Shown here piece by piece: positions 1 through 8,699 of a DNA stretch of 64,000 nt (within the stretch, counting starts at the first letter, position 1; every line of letters begins with the position of its first letter). The notes under the pieces are model-generated. The model saw only the letters and a list, made by a program, of their open reading frames with translations. It was not told where the DNA came from and searched no databases. A program made the position numbers and the translations under genes. Source of the stretch: Sphingobium lactosutens DS20 (lineage in GTDB: Bacteria > Pseudomonadota > Alphaproteobacteria > Sphingomonadales > Sphingomonadaceae). The stretch spans positions 124,001-188,000 of the forward strand of contig NZ_ATDP01000075.1 in assembly GCF_000445105.1 (NCBI RefSeq), in the 5' to 3' direction.

Positions 1-402
1 GCCGCGATAGCTCGGCAGTTCCACGCCGCCGATCGTCTCGGTATCGGCCGATCGCGGCTTGGCGAACTGGCCCGCCATGCGGCCGACCTTCACCACCGGC
101 AGTTTCGACGCGAAGGTCAGCACCACCGCCATCTGGAGCAGCACGCGGAACGTGTCGCGGATATTGTTCGGGTGGAACTCGGCGAAGCTTTCGGCGCAAT
201 CGCCGCCTTGCAGCAGGAACGCCTCGCCCGTCGTCACCTTGGCAAGGTCCGCCTTCAGGTTGCGCGCCTCGCCCGCAAAGACGAGCGGCGGAAACTGGCC
301 AAGCTGAGCCTCGACCGCGGCGAGCGCCGCCTGGTCCCGATAAACGGGCATCTGAATGCCCCTTTGGCTCCGCCAGCTTTCCGGCGTCCACTTCGCCGCC
401 AC
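1..402 (-). CDS. Class II 3-deoxy-7-phosphoheptulonate (DAHP) synthase, N-terminal part
   Basis: The first 134 codons of a minus-strand gene that runs off the left window edge. DAHP synthase condenses phosphoenolpyruvate with erythrose 4-phosphate, the first step of the shikimate pathway in the cytoplasm. The plant/actinobacterial class II type is recognised from the opening [17 protein letters not shown], then [25 protein letters not shown] and [16 protein letters not shown]. In the family the Cys of GGDCAE is a metal ligand and the VGRMAGQ region binds phosphoenolpyruvate. The start is taken as the GTG at 402 because AGGAGA lies just upstream; no ATG follows until the middle of conserved sequence. 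The C-terminal two thirds are outside the window. Confidence 0.93.
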   Translation of the reverse strand, partial: MAAKWTPESWRSQRGIQMPVYRDQAALAAVEAQLGQFPPLVFAGEARNLKADLAKVTTGEAFLLQGGDCAESFAEFHPNNIRDTFRVLLQMAVVLTFASKLPVVKVGRMAGQFAKPRSADTETIGGVELPSYRG

Positions 403-533
403 GTCTCTTCTCCTTCGCATGCATCAAAATAGGCGCCGCACCTACGCCGCCACGCGGGTCAAGGCAAGTTTATAGCGGTGCTGCCCCTCCGCCGCGCAAT
501 GATTTGTCTCGATCATGCTGATCGACCGGGTCG

Positions 534-1772
534 TCAGTCCTTCCGCCTGGCGGTGAAGTCGAACGTCACCGCCACTTGCGGGGCCAGGCTGCCGCTGCTC
601 TCGCCATTGCCCACGCCAAAGGCCGCCCGCGCGATGCTGGCGATGCCGCGCACCCGCCGCGTCGCGCCGTCGCCCGACAGGCTGAACCGGATGGACTGCG
701 GCTTGGATACGCCTTTGAGCGTCAAGGTGCCATTGGCGCTGTAGCGGCCGGGGCTGGTTTCCTGCGCGCCCTTGGCGGTGAAGGTTGCGGTCGGGTGCGC
801 GGCGGTCGCGAAAAATTCGTCGCCCGGCAACATCCCGTCCTTGTAAGCGTCACCGACGCTCGCCGACGTCATGTCGATCGTCACGCTCAAGTCCGCGCTT
901 TCGGGCCGGGCAGGGTCCATGACGATCTGCGCGGTCCATTTGGAAAAGGCGCCGCTGATCGTCTCGCCGTCATTGCCCACCGAAAAGCGGATGGCGCCGC
1001 CCGGTTGCACCGCCCATGCCGGCGGTTCGCCCGTCTCTTCTTCCGCGTCATCGCTGGCGTTGGCGGCCGCATTGTCGCCGTCCGCCGCCACTGCGGCGTT
1101 CTGCGCCTCTGCCATATTGGCGGCGTCGTTACCCATGTCCAGGTCCTGCGCCACGGGCGCAGGGGCGGGCGGCGCGCCGGTCGGCACGATCGCGCGTCCG
1201 GCAAGGAAGCCGATCAGGATCAGCGCCGGCAATGCCACCAGCCACAGTTGCGACCGGCCCGGAGCCATGCGCCAGAGCAATCCGTCGCGCAGCAGCAGAT
1301 GATGGCGCAGCGCGCCCGCGACATGCAGCAGGAACAAGGCGATGCCGATCCACGCGATCAGGCCATGGCTACCCTCGAAAACTTCATGCGCGCTCGCCGG
1401 CACCGGCAGATGGGGCAGGGGGATGACGCCGAAGATCAAGGTCGGCACCTTGACCTTCGCAGTCGACACCAGTGCCCAGCCGGTCAGAGGCGCGGCCAGC
1501 ATGAAGGCATAGAGTCCGAAGTGCACGGCCGAGGCCAGCCCGCCCTGCCATCCGCCTTCTTTCGCCGGCGGACGTGGTTTCCAGTACCGCACCGCGATGC
1601 GCAGCAGGGTCAGCGCCAATATGGTGATGCCGACCGACTTGTGCAGCTGGAACAGGTCAAAGCCGCGCGCGCCCAGATCCTCCAGCGCCCATCCGACCGC
1701 AATCTGGAACGCCAGCAGGGCGGCGATCGCCCAGTGCAGGATGATGGCGGCTATGCTGTAGCGCTGCGGCAT
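534..1772 (-). CDS. Cytochrome b561 / YceI-domain fusion protein
   Basis: A 412-aa two-domain protein. Residues about 5-195 are a four-helix cytochrome b561 with histidines in membrane helices (H13, H44, H136 and H150 are the plausible haem ligands). An Ala/Asp/Glu-rich low-complexity linker (about 200-255) follows, and residues about 258-412 are a YceI-like lipocalin-type domain (starts near PGGAIRFSVG, contains MTSASVGD and LTLKGVSK). In the families, b561 proteins carry electrons across the inner membrane from quinol, and YceI proteins bind isoprenoid-like lipids in the periplasm, so the fusion probably ties a periplasmic lipid or quinone-binding cup to the membrane. Start at MPQRYS is preferred because GGGGGAG lies just upstream; an in-frame start 16 codons earlier lacks one. 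Confidence 0.9.
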   Translation of the reverse strand: MPQRYSIAAIILHWAIAALLAFQIAVGWALEDLGARGFDLFQLHKSVGITILALTLLRIAVRYWKPRPPAKEGGWQGGLASAVHFGLYAFMLAAPLTGWALVSTAKVKVPTLIFGVIPLPHLPVPASAHEVFEGSHGLIAWIGIALFLLHVAGALRHHLLLRDGLLWRMAPGRSQLWLVALPALILIGFLAGRAIVPTGAPPAPAPVAQDLDMGNDAANMAEAQNAAVAADGDNAAANASDDAEEETGEPPAWAVQPGGAIRFSVGNDGETISGAFSKWTAQIVMDPARPESADLSVTIDMTSASVGDAYKDGMLPGDEFFATAAHPTATFTAKGAQETSPGRYSANGTLTLKGVSKPQSIRFSLSGDGATRRVRGIASIARAAFGVGNGESSGSLAPQVAVTFDFTARRKD

Positions 1773-1887
1773 GGATGCTCCCCCGATATGTCGTGCCGCC
1801 AAATTAGGGCGGACCGACATGCAAGTCCATCATCTTGCAACCAGAAGCCCGATGCATGGCGATGAACCCGCCAAGAGCAGGGCCATG

Positions 1888-3231
1888 CTAGTCGCCGATA
1901 TCCAGCGCTTCCACCTGCGCCGTCGGCAAGTTGGCGCCCATGATTTTCGCCAGCGTAGGCGCAATGGCCCGCATGTCGATCCGCCCCAGATCCTTGCCGG
2001 CCGGGATGCCTTGTCCCATCAGCAGCAATGTCGCGTCCAGGCTGGCGGGGCCGGGGAAATAGCCGTGCATGCCCTTGACCGGGCTTGGACCGATCATGGG
2101 AGCTGCCGCGCCCCGGAAGATATCGGTCACAAATCCGGGTTTCAGATTCACGGCAAAGCTGGCCTGCGGATTGCCGCCCATCGACACGAGCCGGTCATGA
2201 TCGACGATCTGATCAATGCCGTTGGCGGGATTGGTCGCCAGCCGGTCGAGCAGCGTCCGCACCCGCGCCTTGAGCGTTGCATCGTCCGGCCGCGCGAGCA
2301 TGATCGCGGCCGATCCGCCCGCGATCCACGGCATCGCCAGCCAGGACGCGACCTTGCCGTCGGACCCCAGGGTGATGAGGCCCGCGTCAATGAAGGGGCG
2401 GTAGAAGTTGATCGCGCTATGGGTCGCTTCGAACCCATGGTCGCTGACCAGCGCAATCACCGCGTCGGGATGCGCCTGCCGCTCCGCCGCGACAAGATCG
2501 CCGACCAGCGCGTCGATCTTTTCCAGTACGGATTTTGCCGCGGGCGATCCCGGCGCGCTGGCATGTTCCTCATGGTCCAGCGCCGCAAAATAGACGGTCA
2601 GGAAATCCGGCCGGTGCGCGGCGATGAGCGCGCGGGCGAAACGCGCGCGATTCTGGTCCGCCGCCAGGCTTTCGTCGATCCCCATGGCGTAGGGCGCGCC
2701 GACCCGCGCTTCCAATTGGGCTTTGAGGCCCGGCGTCGCCAGCGCATCGAGCAGTTGCGCATCATCGGCATGGCCCGTGCGCCATATCTGCGGCAGGTTC
2801 CACGTCACGCCCTTGGCCGCGACGCTGACCGGCCAGTGGATGTTGCCGGTGGACAGGCCGGCCTTGGTCGCCGCTTCCCACAGCATCGGCGTCTTTGCAT
2901 CCTGCGCATACCAGTACCAGCCGCCCTGATTGATGCCCATGGGGTCGAAGCTGTTATTGGCGACGATGCCATGCCTGGCCGGCGACACGCCCGTCATCAG
3001 CGTGGTGTGGCTGGGATAGGTCAGGGTGGGCAGCACGCCGGTGACGCCGGTCGCATGCGCCCCCTCCGCCACGAAGCGGCGCAGATTGGGAATGGACAAC
3101 CCGCGCGTGTCCGCTTCCAGCACATCGCCGGGGCGCAGCCCGTCGATCGAAATGAGGAGGACGGGTTCTGCTGAGGCTATGACCGGAATGGCCATCGCCA
3201 GGGCCGAAACGGCAAGCGCGAGTGTCTTCAT
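1888..3231 (-). CDS. Secreted alkaline-phosphatase-superfamily phosphodiesterase (nucleotide pyrophosphatase/phosphodiesterase type)
   Basis: A 447-aa protein with a Sec signal peptide (residues 1-21, ending VIASA). The mature start VLLISIDGLRP gives the first metal-binding Asp (D30). PTLTYPSHTTLMTG holds the threonine nucleophile (about T71), and VSDHGFEATH supplies further Asp/His metal ligands; this is the layout of NPP-type two-zinc hydrolases, which cleave nucleotide or lipid phosphodiesters in the periplasm. It lies 22 bp downstream of the TonB receptor on the same strand, so the two are probably co-transcribed and the receptor may import the substrate or product. The exact substrate cannot be read from the sequence. 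Confidence 0.88.
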   Translation of the reverse strand: MKTLALAVSALAMAIPVIASAEPVLLISIDGLRPGDVLEADTRGLSIPNLRRFVAEGAHATGVTGVLPTLTYPSHTTLMTGVSPARHGIVANNSFDPMGINQGGWYWYAQDAKTPMLWEAATKAGLSTGNIHWPVSVAAKGVTWNLPQIWRTGHADDAQLLDALATPGLKAQLEARVGAPYAMGIDESLAADQNRARFARALIAAHRPDFLTVYFAALDHEEHASAPGSPAAKSVLEKIDALVGDLVAAERQAHPDAVIALVSDHGFEATHSAINFYRPFIDAGLITLGSDGKVASWLAMPWIAGGSAAIMLARPDDATLKARVRTLLDRLATNPANGIDQIVDHDRLVSMGGNPQASFAVNLKPGFVTDIFRGAAAPMIGPSPVKGMHGYFPGPASLDATLLLMGQGIPAGKDLGRIDMRAIAPTLAKIMGANLPTAQVEALDIGD

Positions 3232-3253
3232 GCGTCTGTCTCCGCGATCTGGC

Positions 3254-5569
3254 TTAAAAGCCGGTCTTGAGCGTGGCGAAGAATTGCTGGGGCGCGCCCA
3301 CCAGCAATGTTTGCGCGTCGCCGCTGTTGACGAACCCGCCCGACCCGATCGTTCCGACATATTTCTTGTCGAACAGGTTGGTGGCATTGAGCTGCACCTC
3401 GATCCGGTCGGTCAGGCGATAGCCAACCGATGCGTCCACGATGACCCGTCCGGGGACCGAGGCATCGTTGGTGTAGCTGTAAAAGCGGCGCGACATATAG
3501 TTGACGCCGACCCGCCCGAACGCCCGGCCATCATCATAATTGAATTCGCCACGCGCCATATGCTTGGGGCTGTCGACCACGGTCTTGCCCTTGATCGCCG
3601 CGACCAGCGTGCCGTCCGAACTGTTGAGCACATCGTCGCGGTAGGTGGCGTCGGTGTAGCTGTAGGACGCATAGACGCCAAAGCCCGACCCCAGTTTCAG
3701 GTCGCCCGCTGCTTCAAAGCCGAGTGCGCGCACGCCGCCGACATTCTGGAGCGCGGACGCCAGGCCCTGGATCGGGCTGCCCACCGTCACCGCCAGCAGC
3801 CGGTTGCGGAAGTTCACCAGATAGGCGCCCAGCACACCGTTGAACATCGGCGTGTTGTAGCGCAGGCCCAGTTCATAGGTGTCGGACTGTTCGGGCTTCA
3901 AATCATCCCGGATAGCGTCGAAGCCGACCTGGTTCGTCGAAAAGGGGCCGGTCGTGGTGGCGGAGGAGAAGGCGCGCGTCACCTGGGTGAACCCCCCAAA
4001 GATTTCCGCCTCCGGGCTCAGTTCGACGGCAAAGCCGGCATGGGGCTGGAACCAGTCCTCGACCTTGATCCTTCCTTCGGGAAAGCTCGCCTGGACGATG
4101 GCGTCGGCCTTGTTCGTGACCTTGAAGCCTTTCCACCCCAGGTTGATCGTCACCATGCCCAGGTCGATCTTGTCCTGGACATGATATTGGAAGGTGTTCG
4201 TCGTGAAATCGAACTCCCACTGAGTGAAGAAGGGGTTTTCGGGATAGTCGCGGAAGCTCAGGCCCGGCTGCGTCCGGCTGGCAAAAGCGTAGAAGCGGCG
4301 CGCCTGATGGAATTTGTTATTCTCATACCAGGCCCCTGCGCTAAGCGCATGGACGCCAAGCCTATAGTCGACGCTGCCGAAGACGCCGATCCGGTCCATG
4401 TCATATTCGGTCGTGCGCACCGCCATGGGCACGCCATTGGGGCTGGGGGTGTAGGGCGTCGCCCAAAGGCCCATGCCGCTATTGTTATGATAATAGCCCT
4501 TGATGCGGGCGGTCGCCGCCTCCCCGATCGGGGTCGTCAGGCCAACCGCGCCCAGCCAGTCCTTCCGCAGGCCCGCCGCATCATAATAGGCGTCGTCGGC
4601 GCTGGTGACGTTGCCGGGATAGACCTGCCCGCCCGCGACCGGCGCGCCGCTATAATCGTACAGGCCATCGGGGAAGGGCGATCCGCCGCTGTTGCTGACC
4701 CGATCGACGTCGTTGAGGCGGTCGGCATAGTCGATCGCGCGGGCATAGTCGGGAAATGTATTGTCCCAGTTCCATCCCAGGCGCCGGATCATGTTCATCG
4801 ACATGTCCTGATAATCCTGCTCGCGCCGGTCGGAATAGCTCAGCCACCCGTCGATGGTCGCGTCGCCGGCCGGGATCACGACCTTGGCATTGCCCATATG
4901 CTGATCCTGCGTGCCCTGGCCCTTCCACTTGTCGGTGGCGCCATAGCCATAGGAGACATAGCCGCGAATGCCATCGCGCGTGCCCAGCGCCAGCCGCGCA
5001 AAAGCGCGCCAGGTTTCGTCGCTGCCATAGGTCAGGTTGCCCTGGCCCGCGAGCGATCCGCCGCTCAGATAATCGGCTGGATCGGCGGAGAATGTCTCGA
5101 CGGTGCCGCCCAGATTGCCGGTCGACTGGGTGCCCAGCGAACCCGCGCCCTGGCTCACCCGCACGCTGCCGATATTTTCGGAGCTGATGGCGCGGGTGAT
5201 GTGCAGCCCGTTATGATTGCCATAGCTCATGTCGCCCAGCGGGATGCCGTCGAAGGTGAAGCCCAGCTGGTTCTGGTTGAAGCTGCGGATGGTGACGCGC
5301 TGCGACCATTCATAATTGCCGAACGGGTCGGCGGACTGGAAATTCACGCTGGGCAGCTTTTCAATGGCTTTCAGCGCATTGGTGCCCGGCGTCAGCGTGA
5401 CGAGGTCCTTGTTGGTGATCTCCTGCACCTGGCGCGTTTCGCCGCGCCCAAAGACGATGATTTCCCCGCCATCGGTCGGCGTGTCCGCTGCGGGCAGGGC
5501 GTCCTGCGCGAAAGCCGGCGTCGCCGCCAGGAAAGTCGATGCAAGCAAGAAAGCGTGAAGTGGCCGCAT
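3254..5569 (-). CDS. TonB-dependent outer-membrane receptor
   Basis: A 771-aa receptor. A signal peptide ends at ATPAFAQ, a plug domain follows (begins EIIVFGRGE, contains LPSVNFQSADPFG and FTFDGIPLGDM), then a long beta-barrel ending in the aromatic-terminated strand FFATLKTGF that BamA recognises. Such receptors import siderophores, vitamins, sugars or other scarce solutes using TonB-ExbBD energy. The start MRPLHAF is chosen because it begins a good signal peptide and GGGGA precedes it. The downstream phosphodiesterase on the same strand hints at a phosphorylated or nucleotide-like ligand, but the ligand is not identifiable here. Confidence 0.94.
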   Translation of the reverse strand: MRPLHAFLLASTFLAATPAFAQDALPAADTPTDGGEIIVFGRGETRQVQEITNKDLVTLTPGTNALKAIEKLPSVNFQSADPFGNYEWSQRVTIRSFNQNQLGFTFDGIPLGDMSYGNHNGLHITRAISSENIGSVRVSQGAGSLGTQSTGNLGGTVETFSADPADYLSGGSLAGQGNLTYGSDETWRAFARLALGTRDGIRGYVSYGYGATDKWKGQGTQDQHMGNAKVVIPAGDATIDGWLSYSDRREQDYQDMSMNMIRRLGWNWDNTFPDYARAIDYADRLNDVDRVSNSGGSPFPDGLYDYSGAPVAGGQVYPGNVTSADDAYYDAAGLRKDWLGAVGLTTPIGEAATARIKGYYHNNSGMGLWATPYTPSPNGVPMAVRTTEYDMDRIGVFGSVDYRLGVHALSAGAWYENNKFHQARRFYAFASRTQPGLSFRDYPENPFFTQWEFDFTTNTFQYHVQDKIDLGMVTINLGWKGFKVTNKADAIVQASFPEGRIKVEDWFQPHAGFAVELSPEAEIFGGFTQVTRAFSSATTTGPFSTNQVGFDAIRDDLKPEQSDTYELGLRYNTPMFNGVLGAYLVNFRNRLLAVTVGSPIQGLASALQNVGGVRALGFEAAGDLKLGSGFGVYASYSYTDATYRDDVLNSSDGTLVAAIKGKTVVDSPKHMARGEFNYDDGRAFGRVGVNYMSRRFYSYTNDASVPGRVIVDASVGYRLTDRIEVQLNATNLFDKKYVGTIGSGGFVNSGDAQTLLVGAPQQFFATLKTGF

Positions 5570-5689
5570 GATGATAGTCCCCCTGGACTCCGGTCTGATC
5601 GCCGGGTCGCGAGCGGCCAGTATCGTCGGCATGTTGCACCGTGGTGAGGGATCGTTGACGGATCGGCGTCATGGCCGTGACAGGCGCGT

Positions 5690-5718
5690 CATGAATGGCG
5701 TGTTGCCGCCTGTGTCAA
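5690..5718 (-). promoter_or_regulatory. Possible promoter for the TonB receptor operon
   Basis: On the minus strand a perfect TTGACA (5718-5713) is followed after 17 bp by TTCATG (5695-5690), a weak -10. It lies about 120 bp upstream of the receptor start in the divergent intergenic region 5570-5812. Just upstream of it, at 5731, 5741 and 5754, TGCAT occurs three times, which could be a regulator site. The -35 is good but the -10 is poor. Confidence 0.3.
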
Positions 5719-5812
5719 AAAAGCCGCAGCTGCATCATTTTGCATGACGTTATTGCATCAATGGCTGCGATGGCTATGGCAATCACGATAGATTTCCGAG
5801 GGAAAGCAGAAC

Positions 5813-6250
5813 ATGGCCAAACCTGATAGCTGGCGGTTCAGTCCCGATGCCTATCGTTTCATCACGAGCATCGACACGCGATTTCAGGATCTCGACACAA
5901 TGGGCCACATCAACAATGTGGCGATTTCGGGCATTTTCGAAACCGCGCGTATCCGGTTCCACCACCATCTGGGCCGGCATCCGCAGGAACAGGGGGTGCG
6001 CTGGCTGGTGGCCAATGTGAACCTCAATTTCCTGGAGGAATCGCACTTCCCCTATCCGTTCGAAGTCCATTGCGCGATCGGCCATATCGGCCGCACCAGC
6101 TGGACGATCAGTTCGGCGGGTTTCCAGAAGGGCGTATGCGTCGCGACCTGCGACACGACCGTCGTCACCCATGGTGCCGAGGGCCGTCGCCTCATCGATG
6201 ACACGCTGCGCGAGGCGATGGAGCGGAATTTCCTGCGCAAGCCCGACTGA
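5813..6250 (+). CDS. Acyl-CoA thioesterase of the hot-dog (4HBT) superfamily
   Basis: A 145-aa protein of normal length for single hot-dog-domain thioesterases. The N-terminal TRFQDLDTMGHINNVAISG matches the family active-site segment (D-x-D/N-x-x-G-H-x-N-N) in which the Asp activates water on the thioester. The rest shows the alternating strands of the fold. It is likely a cytoplasmic enzyme releasing CoA from a short or aromatic acyl-CoA. GGGAAAGCAG lies upstream of the ATG. It is transcribed away from the TonB receptor, and the substrate is unknown. Confidence 0.85.
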   Translation: MAKPDSWRFSPDAYRFITSIDTRFQDLDTMGHINNVAISGIFETARIRFHHHLGRHPQEQGVRWLVANVNLNFLEESHFPYPFEVHCAIGHIGRTSWTISSAGFQKGVCVATCDTTVVTHGAEGRRLIDDTLREAMERNFLRKPD

Positions 6251-6257
6251 TCGCGCG

Positions 6258-6641
6258 TCAGCGAAACCCCGCCATATGGCGGCTCCACTGGAATGCGATG
6301 ACCGCCCCCTTGACCGGCTGGATCAGGGCGATCGCCAATATGGCGGCAAGGGCTGGCCAGATCAGCGATTGCCATGCCAGCGGGATGGCCAGCACGCTGT
6401 TCGTCTCGATCATCAGCGGCACCAGGATATGGCCGAGCAGCAGGATCACGATATAGGCCGGGAAATCATCCGCCTGATGCGCGTCGAGCCGCAGGCCGCA
6501 TCCGGTGCAGCGGTGCGAGGCTTTCAGAAAACGCGCGAACAGGCCCGGCGCGCCACAGGCAGGGCAGCGTCCGCGCAGCCCGCGGGCGATGGCGGGCCAG
6601 GCGGCGCGGTCCGATGTTTGCGGGGCAGTTGGCTCGGTCAT
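6258..6641 (-). CDS. DUF983 zinc-ribbon membrane protein
   Basis: A 127-aa protein. An N-terminal zinc ribbon, CPACG...CTGCG, is followed by two hydrophobic helices (about FPAYIVILLLGHILVPLMI and LIWPALAAILAIALI). This is the DUF983 architecture, widespread in Alphaproteobacteria and without a firmly established role. The start is placed at MTEPTAPQ because the 16 preceding codons read as non-conserved G+C-rich sequence. It is convergent with the thioesterase (7 bp between the stops) and divergent from pabB. Confidence 0.85.
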   Translation of the reverse strand: MTEPTAPQTSDRAAWPAIARGLRGRCPACGAPGLFARFLKASHRCTGCGLRLDAHQADDFPAYIVILLLGHILVPLMIETNSVLAIPLAWQSLIWPALAAILAIALIQPVKGAVIAFQWSRHMAGFR

Positions 6642-6733
6642 GCCCTCATCGCTAGGGCGATGGCCCGGCGGGCGCAACAGCATCGCCATGCCAATGGCGC
6701 TTCCGTCCGCGGCAAAGCCTGCTAGGAAACGCC

Positions 6734-7903
6734 ATGCGCCTGCCGGGTCCGACTGAGATATTCTGCCTGTTCGACGACGCGCGTCTGCGCGGCCCCGCGC
6801 CAGCCCGTCTCTATCGCGATCCCGTCGCCACCATCGCGGCCTGGCGCATGGAGGAAGTGCAGCCAGCGCTCGACCGCGTGGCGCAGGCGAGTGACGCAGG
6901 CCTGCATGCGGCCGGCTTCCTCAGCTATGAAGCGGGACTGGCTTTGGAAGACAGGCTGGCGCCGATTGCGGCGCAAAGGGCAGGGGGCGGCGCGCCTCTG
7001 CTGTGGTTCGGCCTGTTCGAAGGGATGCGGCGCATCCCCTCCACCGCCGTGCCAGACCTGCTGCCGGACCGCACGCGCGCAAGGATCGGGCCTGTGCGCC
7101 CCCTGATCGACGAAGCGGGCTATTGCCGGGCCTTCGACAGAGTGCAGGACTATATCCGAGCCGGCGACGTCTATCAGGTCAATCTGACATTCCCCTGCGA
7201 TGTGCCGTTGGAGGGCGACCCGTTGGCGCTCTATGCCGCTGCCCGTCCGCGCGCGGCCGCCGGCTATGGCGGCGTCATCCAGACCGGCGATCACACGATC
7301 CTGTCCTTCTCCCCCGAACTCTTCTTCAGCCAAGTGCGCGGCCAGCTGACCGCGCGGCCGATGAAGGGCACCGCCACGCGCGGGGTCGATCCAGCCAGCG
7401 ATGCCGCCCAGGCCCGCTGGCTGGAGGAGGATGAGAAGCAGCGCGCTGAAAACCTAATGATCGTCGACCTGCTGCGCAATGACCTGTCGCGCGTGTCGCG
7501 GGCAGGCAGCGTCATCGTGCCCGACCTGTTCCGGGTGGAAAGCTACCCCACCGTGCACCAGCTGGTGTCCACCGTCCGCGCGCGCGTGCTGCCCGGCCTG
7601 TCGCCGGTCGATGTGCTGCGCGTGCTGTTCCCCTGTGGGTCGATCACCGGCGCGCCCAAGCTGCGGGCGATGGAGATCATCGACGCGGTCGAACCGCATC
7701 CGCGCGGCGTCTATACCGGTGCGCTGGGCTGGATCGATCCTGATGGCGACGCGGCCTTCAACGTTGCCATTCGCACGCTTTGCATCGACAACGGTGCCGA
7801 TGCAGGCCGGCTTGGGCTGGGATCGGGCATCGTCGCGGATTCCGACGGCGTGTCCGAATGGGCGGAATGCCTGGCGAAGGCGCGTTTTCTTGGCGCGGCT
7901 TGA
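6734..7903 (+). CDS. pabB: Aminodeoxychorismate synthase component I
   Basis: A 389-aa protein. PabB aminates chorismate to 4-amino-4-deoxychorismate with ammonia from a glutaminase partner, the first committed step to p-aminobenzoate and folate. The chorismate-binding domain is clear: GDVYQVNLTFP, RPMKGTATRG (lysine of the PxKGT motif), NLMIVDLLRNDLSRV, CGSITGAPKLRAMEII and GVYTGALGWI. The PxKGT lysine favours PabB over anthranilate synthase. AGGAAA lies 5 nt before the ATG. The next gene, on the same strand, is the class IV lyase that would use its product; no glutaminase gene is in the window. Confidence 0.93.
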   Translation: MRLPGPTEIFCLFDDARLRGPAPARLYRDPVATIAAWRMEEVQPALDRVAQASDAGLHAAGFLSYEAGLALEDRLAPIAAQRAGGGAPLLWFGLFEGMRRIPSTAVPDLLPDRTRARIGPVRPLIDEAGYCRAFDRVQDYIRAGDVYQVNLTFPCDVPLEGDPLALYAAARPRAAAGYGGVIQTGDHTILSFSPELFFSQVRGQLTARPMKGTATRGVDPASDAAQARWLEEDEKQRAENLMIVDLLRNDLSRVSRAGSVIVPDLFRVESYPTVHQLVSTVRARVLPGLSPVDVLRVLFPCGSITGAPKLRAMEIIDAVEPHPRGVYTGALGWIDPDGDAAFNVAIRTLCIDNGADAGRLGLGSGIVADSDGVSEWAECLAKARFLGAA

Positions 7904-7936
7904 CTTGAATAAGAGCAGGGGCTTGAAATAACGGCA

Positions 7937-8560
7937 ATGTCATTGACCAACGGACATTATGACCTGCTCGAAACCATGGCCTTCGACCCGCATGAAGGGG
8001 TCAGGCTGCTGGATCTGCATCTGGCGCGCATGAAGGACAGCGCCGATGCGCTGGGCTTTACCTTCGACCGGCACGATGTCCGGAACGAGCTTCAGGCCGC
8101 GACCTTCCGCCTGCGCGAACGCAGCCGCGTGCGGTTGCTGGTGTCGCGCGGCGGCGCGTTGGCGATCGAGGTGCGCGATCATCGCACCTGGCCGCAGGCG
8201 ATCGTCCCGGTGGCCGTCGTGCCCCGCCAGGCATCGGCTGAAGACCTGCGGCTGCGGCACAAGACCACCGATCGCAGCCTCTATCGCGACGCGCTGCGCC
8301 GGGGCGGCACCTATGAAGTGCTGCTGACCGATGCGGACGGCTATCTGACCGAAGGCTGTTTCTCCACCCTCTTCGTCGAACGCGGCGACAAGCTGCTCAC
8401 CCCGCCGCTGGCGCGCGGCCTGCTACCCGGCGTTTTGCGCCAGAGCCTGATCGACATGGGCGAGGCGGTGGAGGCGGACCTCAAGGTCCATGATCTGGAA
8501 GGCGGCTTCTTCATCGGCAACGCCGCGCGCGGGATGGTGGCGGCGACGCTCGCTTATTAG
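7937..8560 (+). CDS. pabC: Class IV PLP aminotransferase family protein, probable aminodeoxychorismate lyase
   Basis: A 207-aa protein of the branched-chain aminotransferase / aminodeoxychorismate lyase fold. RHKTTDRSLYRDAL carries the probable PLP lysine, and LTEGCFSTLFVE corresponds to the family TEG-x-x-S-N-l-F motif. The N-terminal region LLETMAFDPHEGVRLLDLHLARM is typical of the short lyases. It is shorter than E. coli PabC (about 270 aa). Position 33 bp behind pabB supports the lyase role, which releases pyruvate to give p-aminobenzoate. The ribosome-binding site is weak, so translation may partly depend on pabB. Confidence 0.82.
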   Translation: MSLTNGHYDLLETMAFDPHEGVRLLDLHLARMKDSADALGFTFDRHDVRNELQAATFRLRERSRVRLLVSRGGALAIEVRDHRTWPQAIVPVAVVPRQASAEDLRLRHKTTDRSLYRDALRRGGTYEVLLTDADGYLTEGCFSTLFVERGDKLLTPPLARGLLPGVLRQSLIDMGEAVEADLKVHDLEGGFFIGNAARGMVAATLAY

Positions 8561-8699
8561 GCAGCCGTCGATAGCCGGGCTTTCGAAGCGCAAAGCCTTT
8601 GCCGCCCATCTGGCGGTTGCCCCTGCCTGCGTTGCGCACTAAGGACCGCCGCGTCCGTTAAATGTGCGGACAAGAGGATATTTGAGAAAGAAGATTGCC

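Noticed and set aside
576-1865. Long open frame opposite the cytochrome fusion, and similar long frames at 1771-3174, 3026-5647, 13210-15129, 45849-47861, 52459-54096, 57084-58580 and 61661-63325
   Set aside because: Each is antisense to a clear gene with recognised motifs and encodes a His/Arg/Gly/Ala-rich composition; these are typical by-products of G+C-rich codon use.
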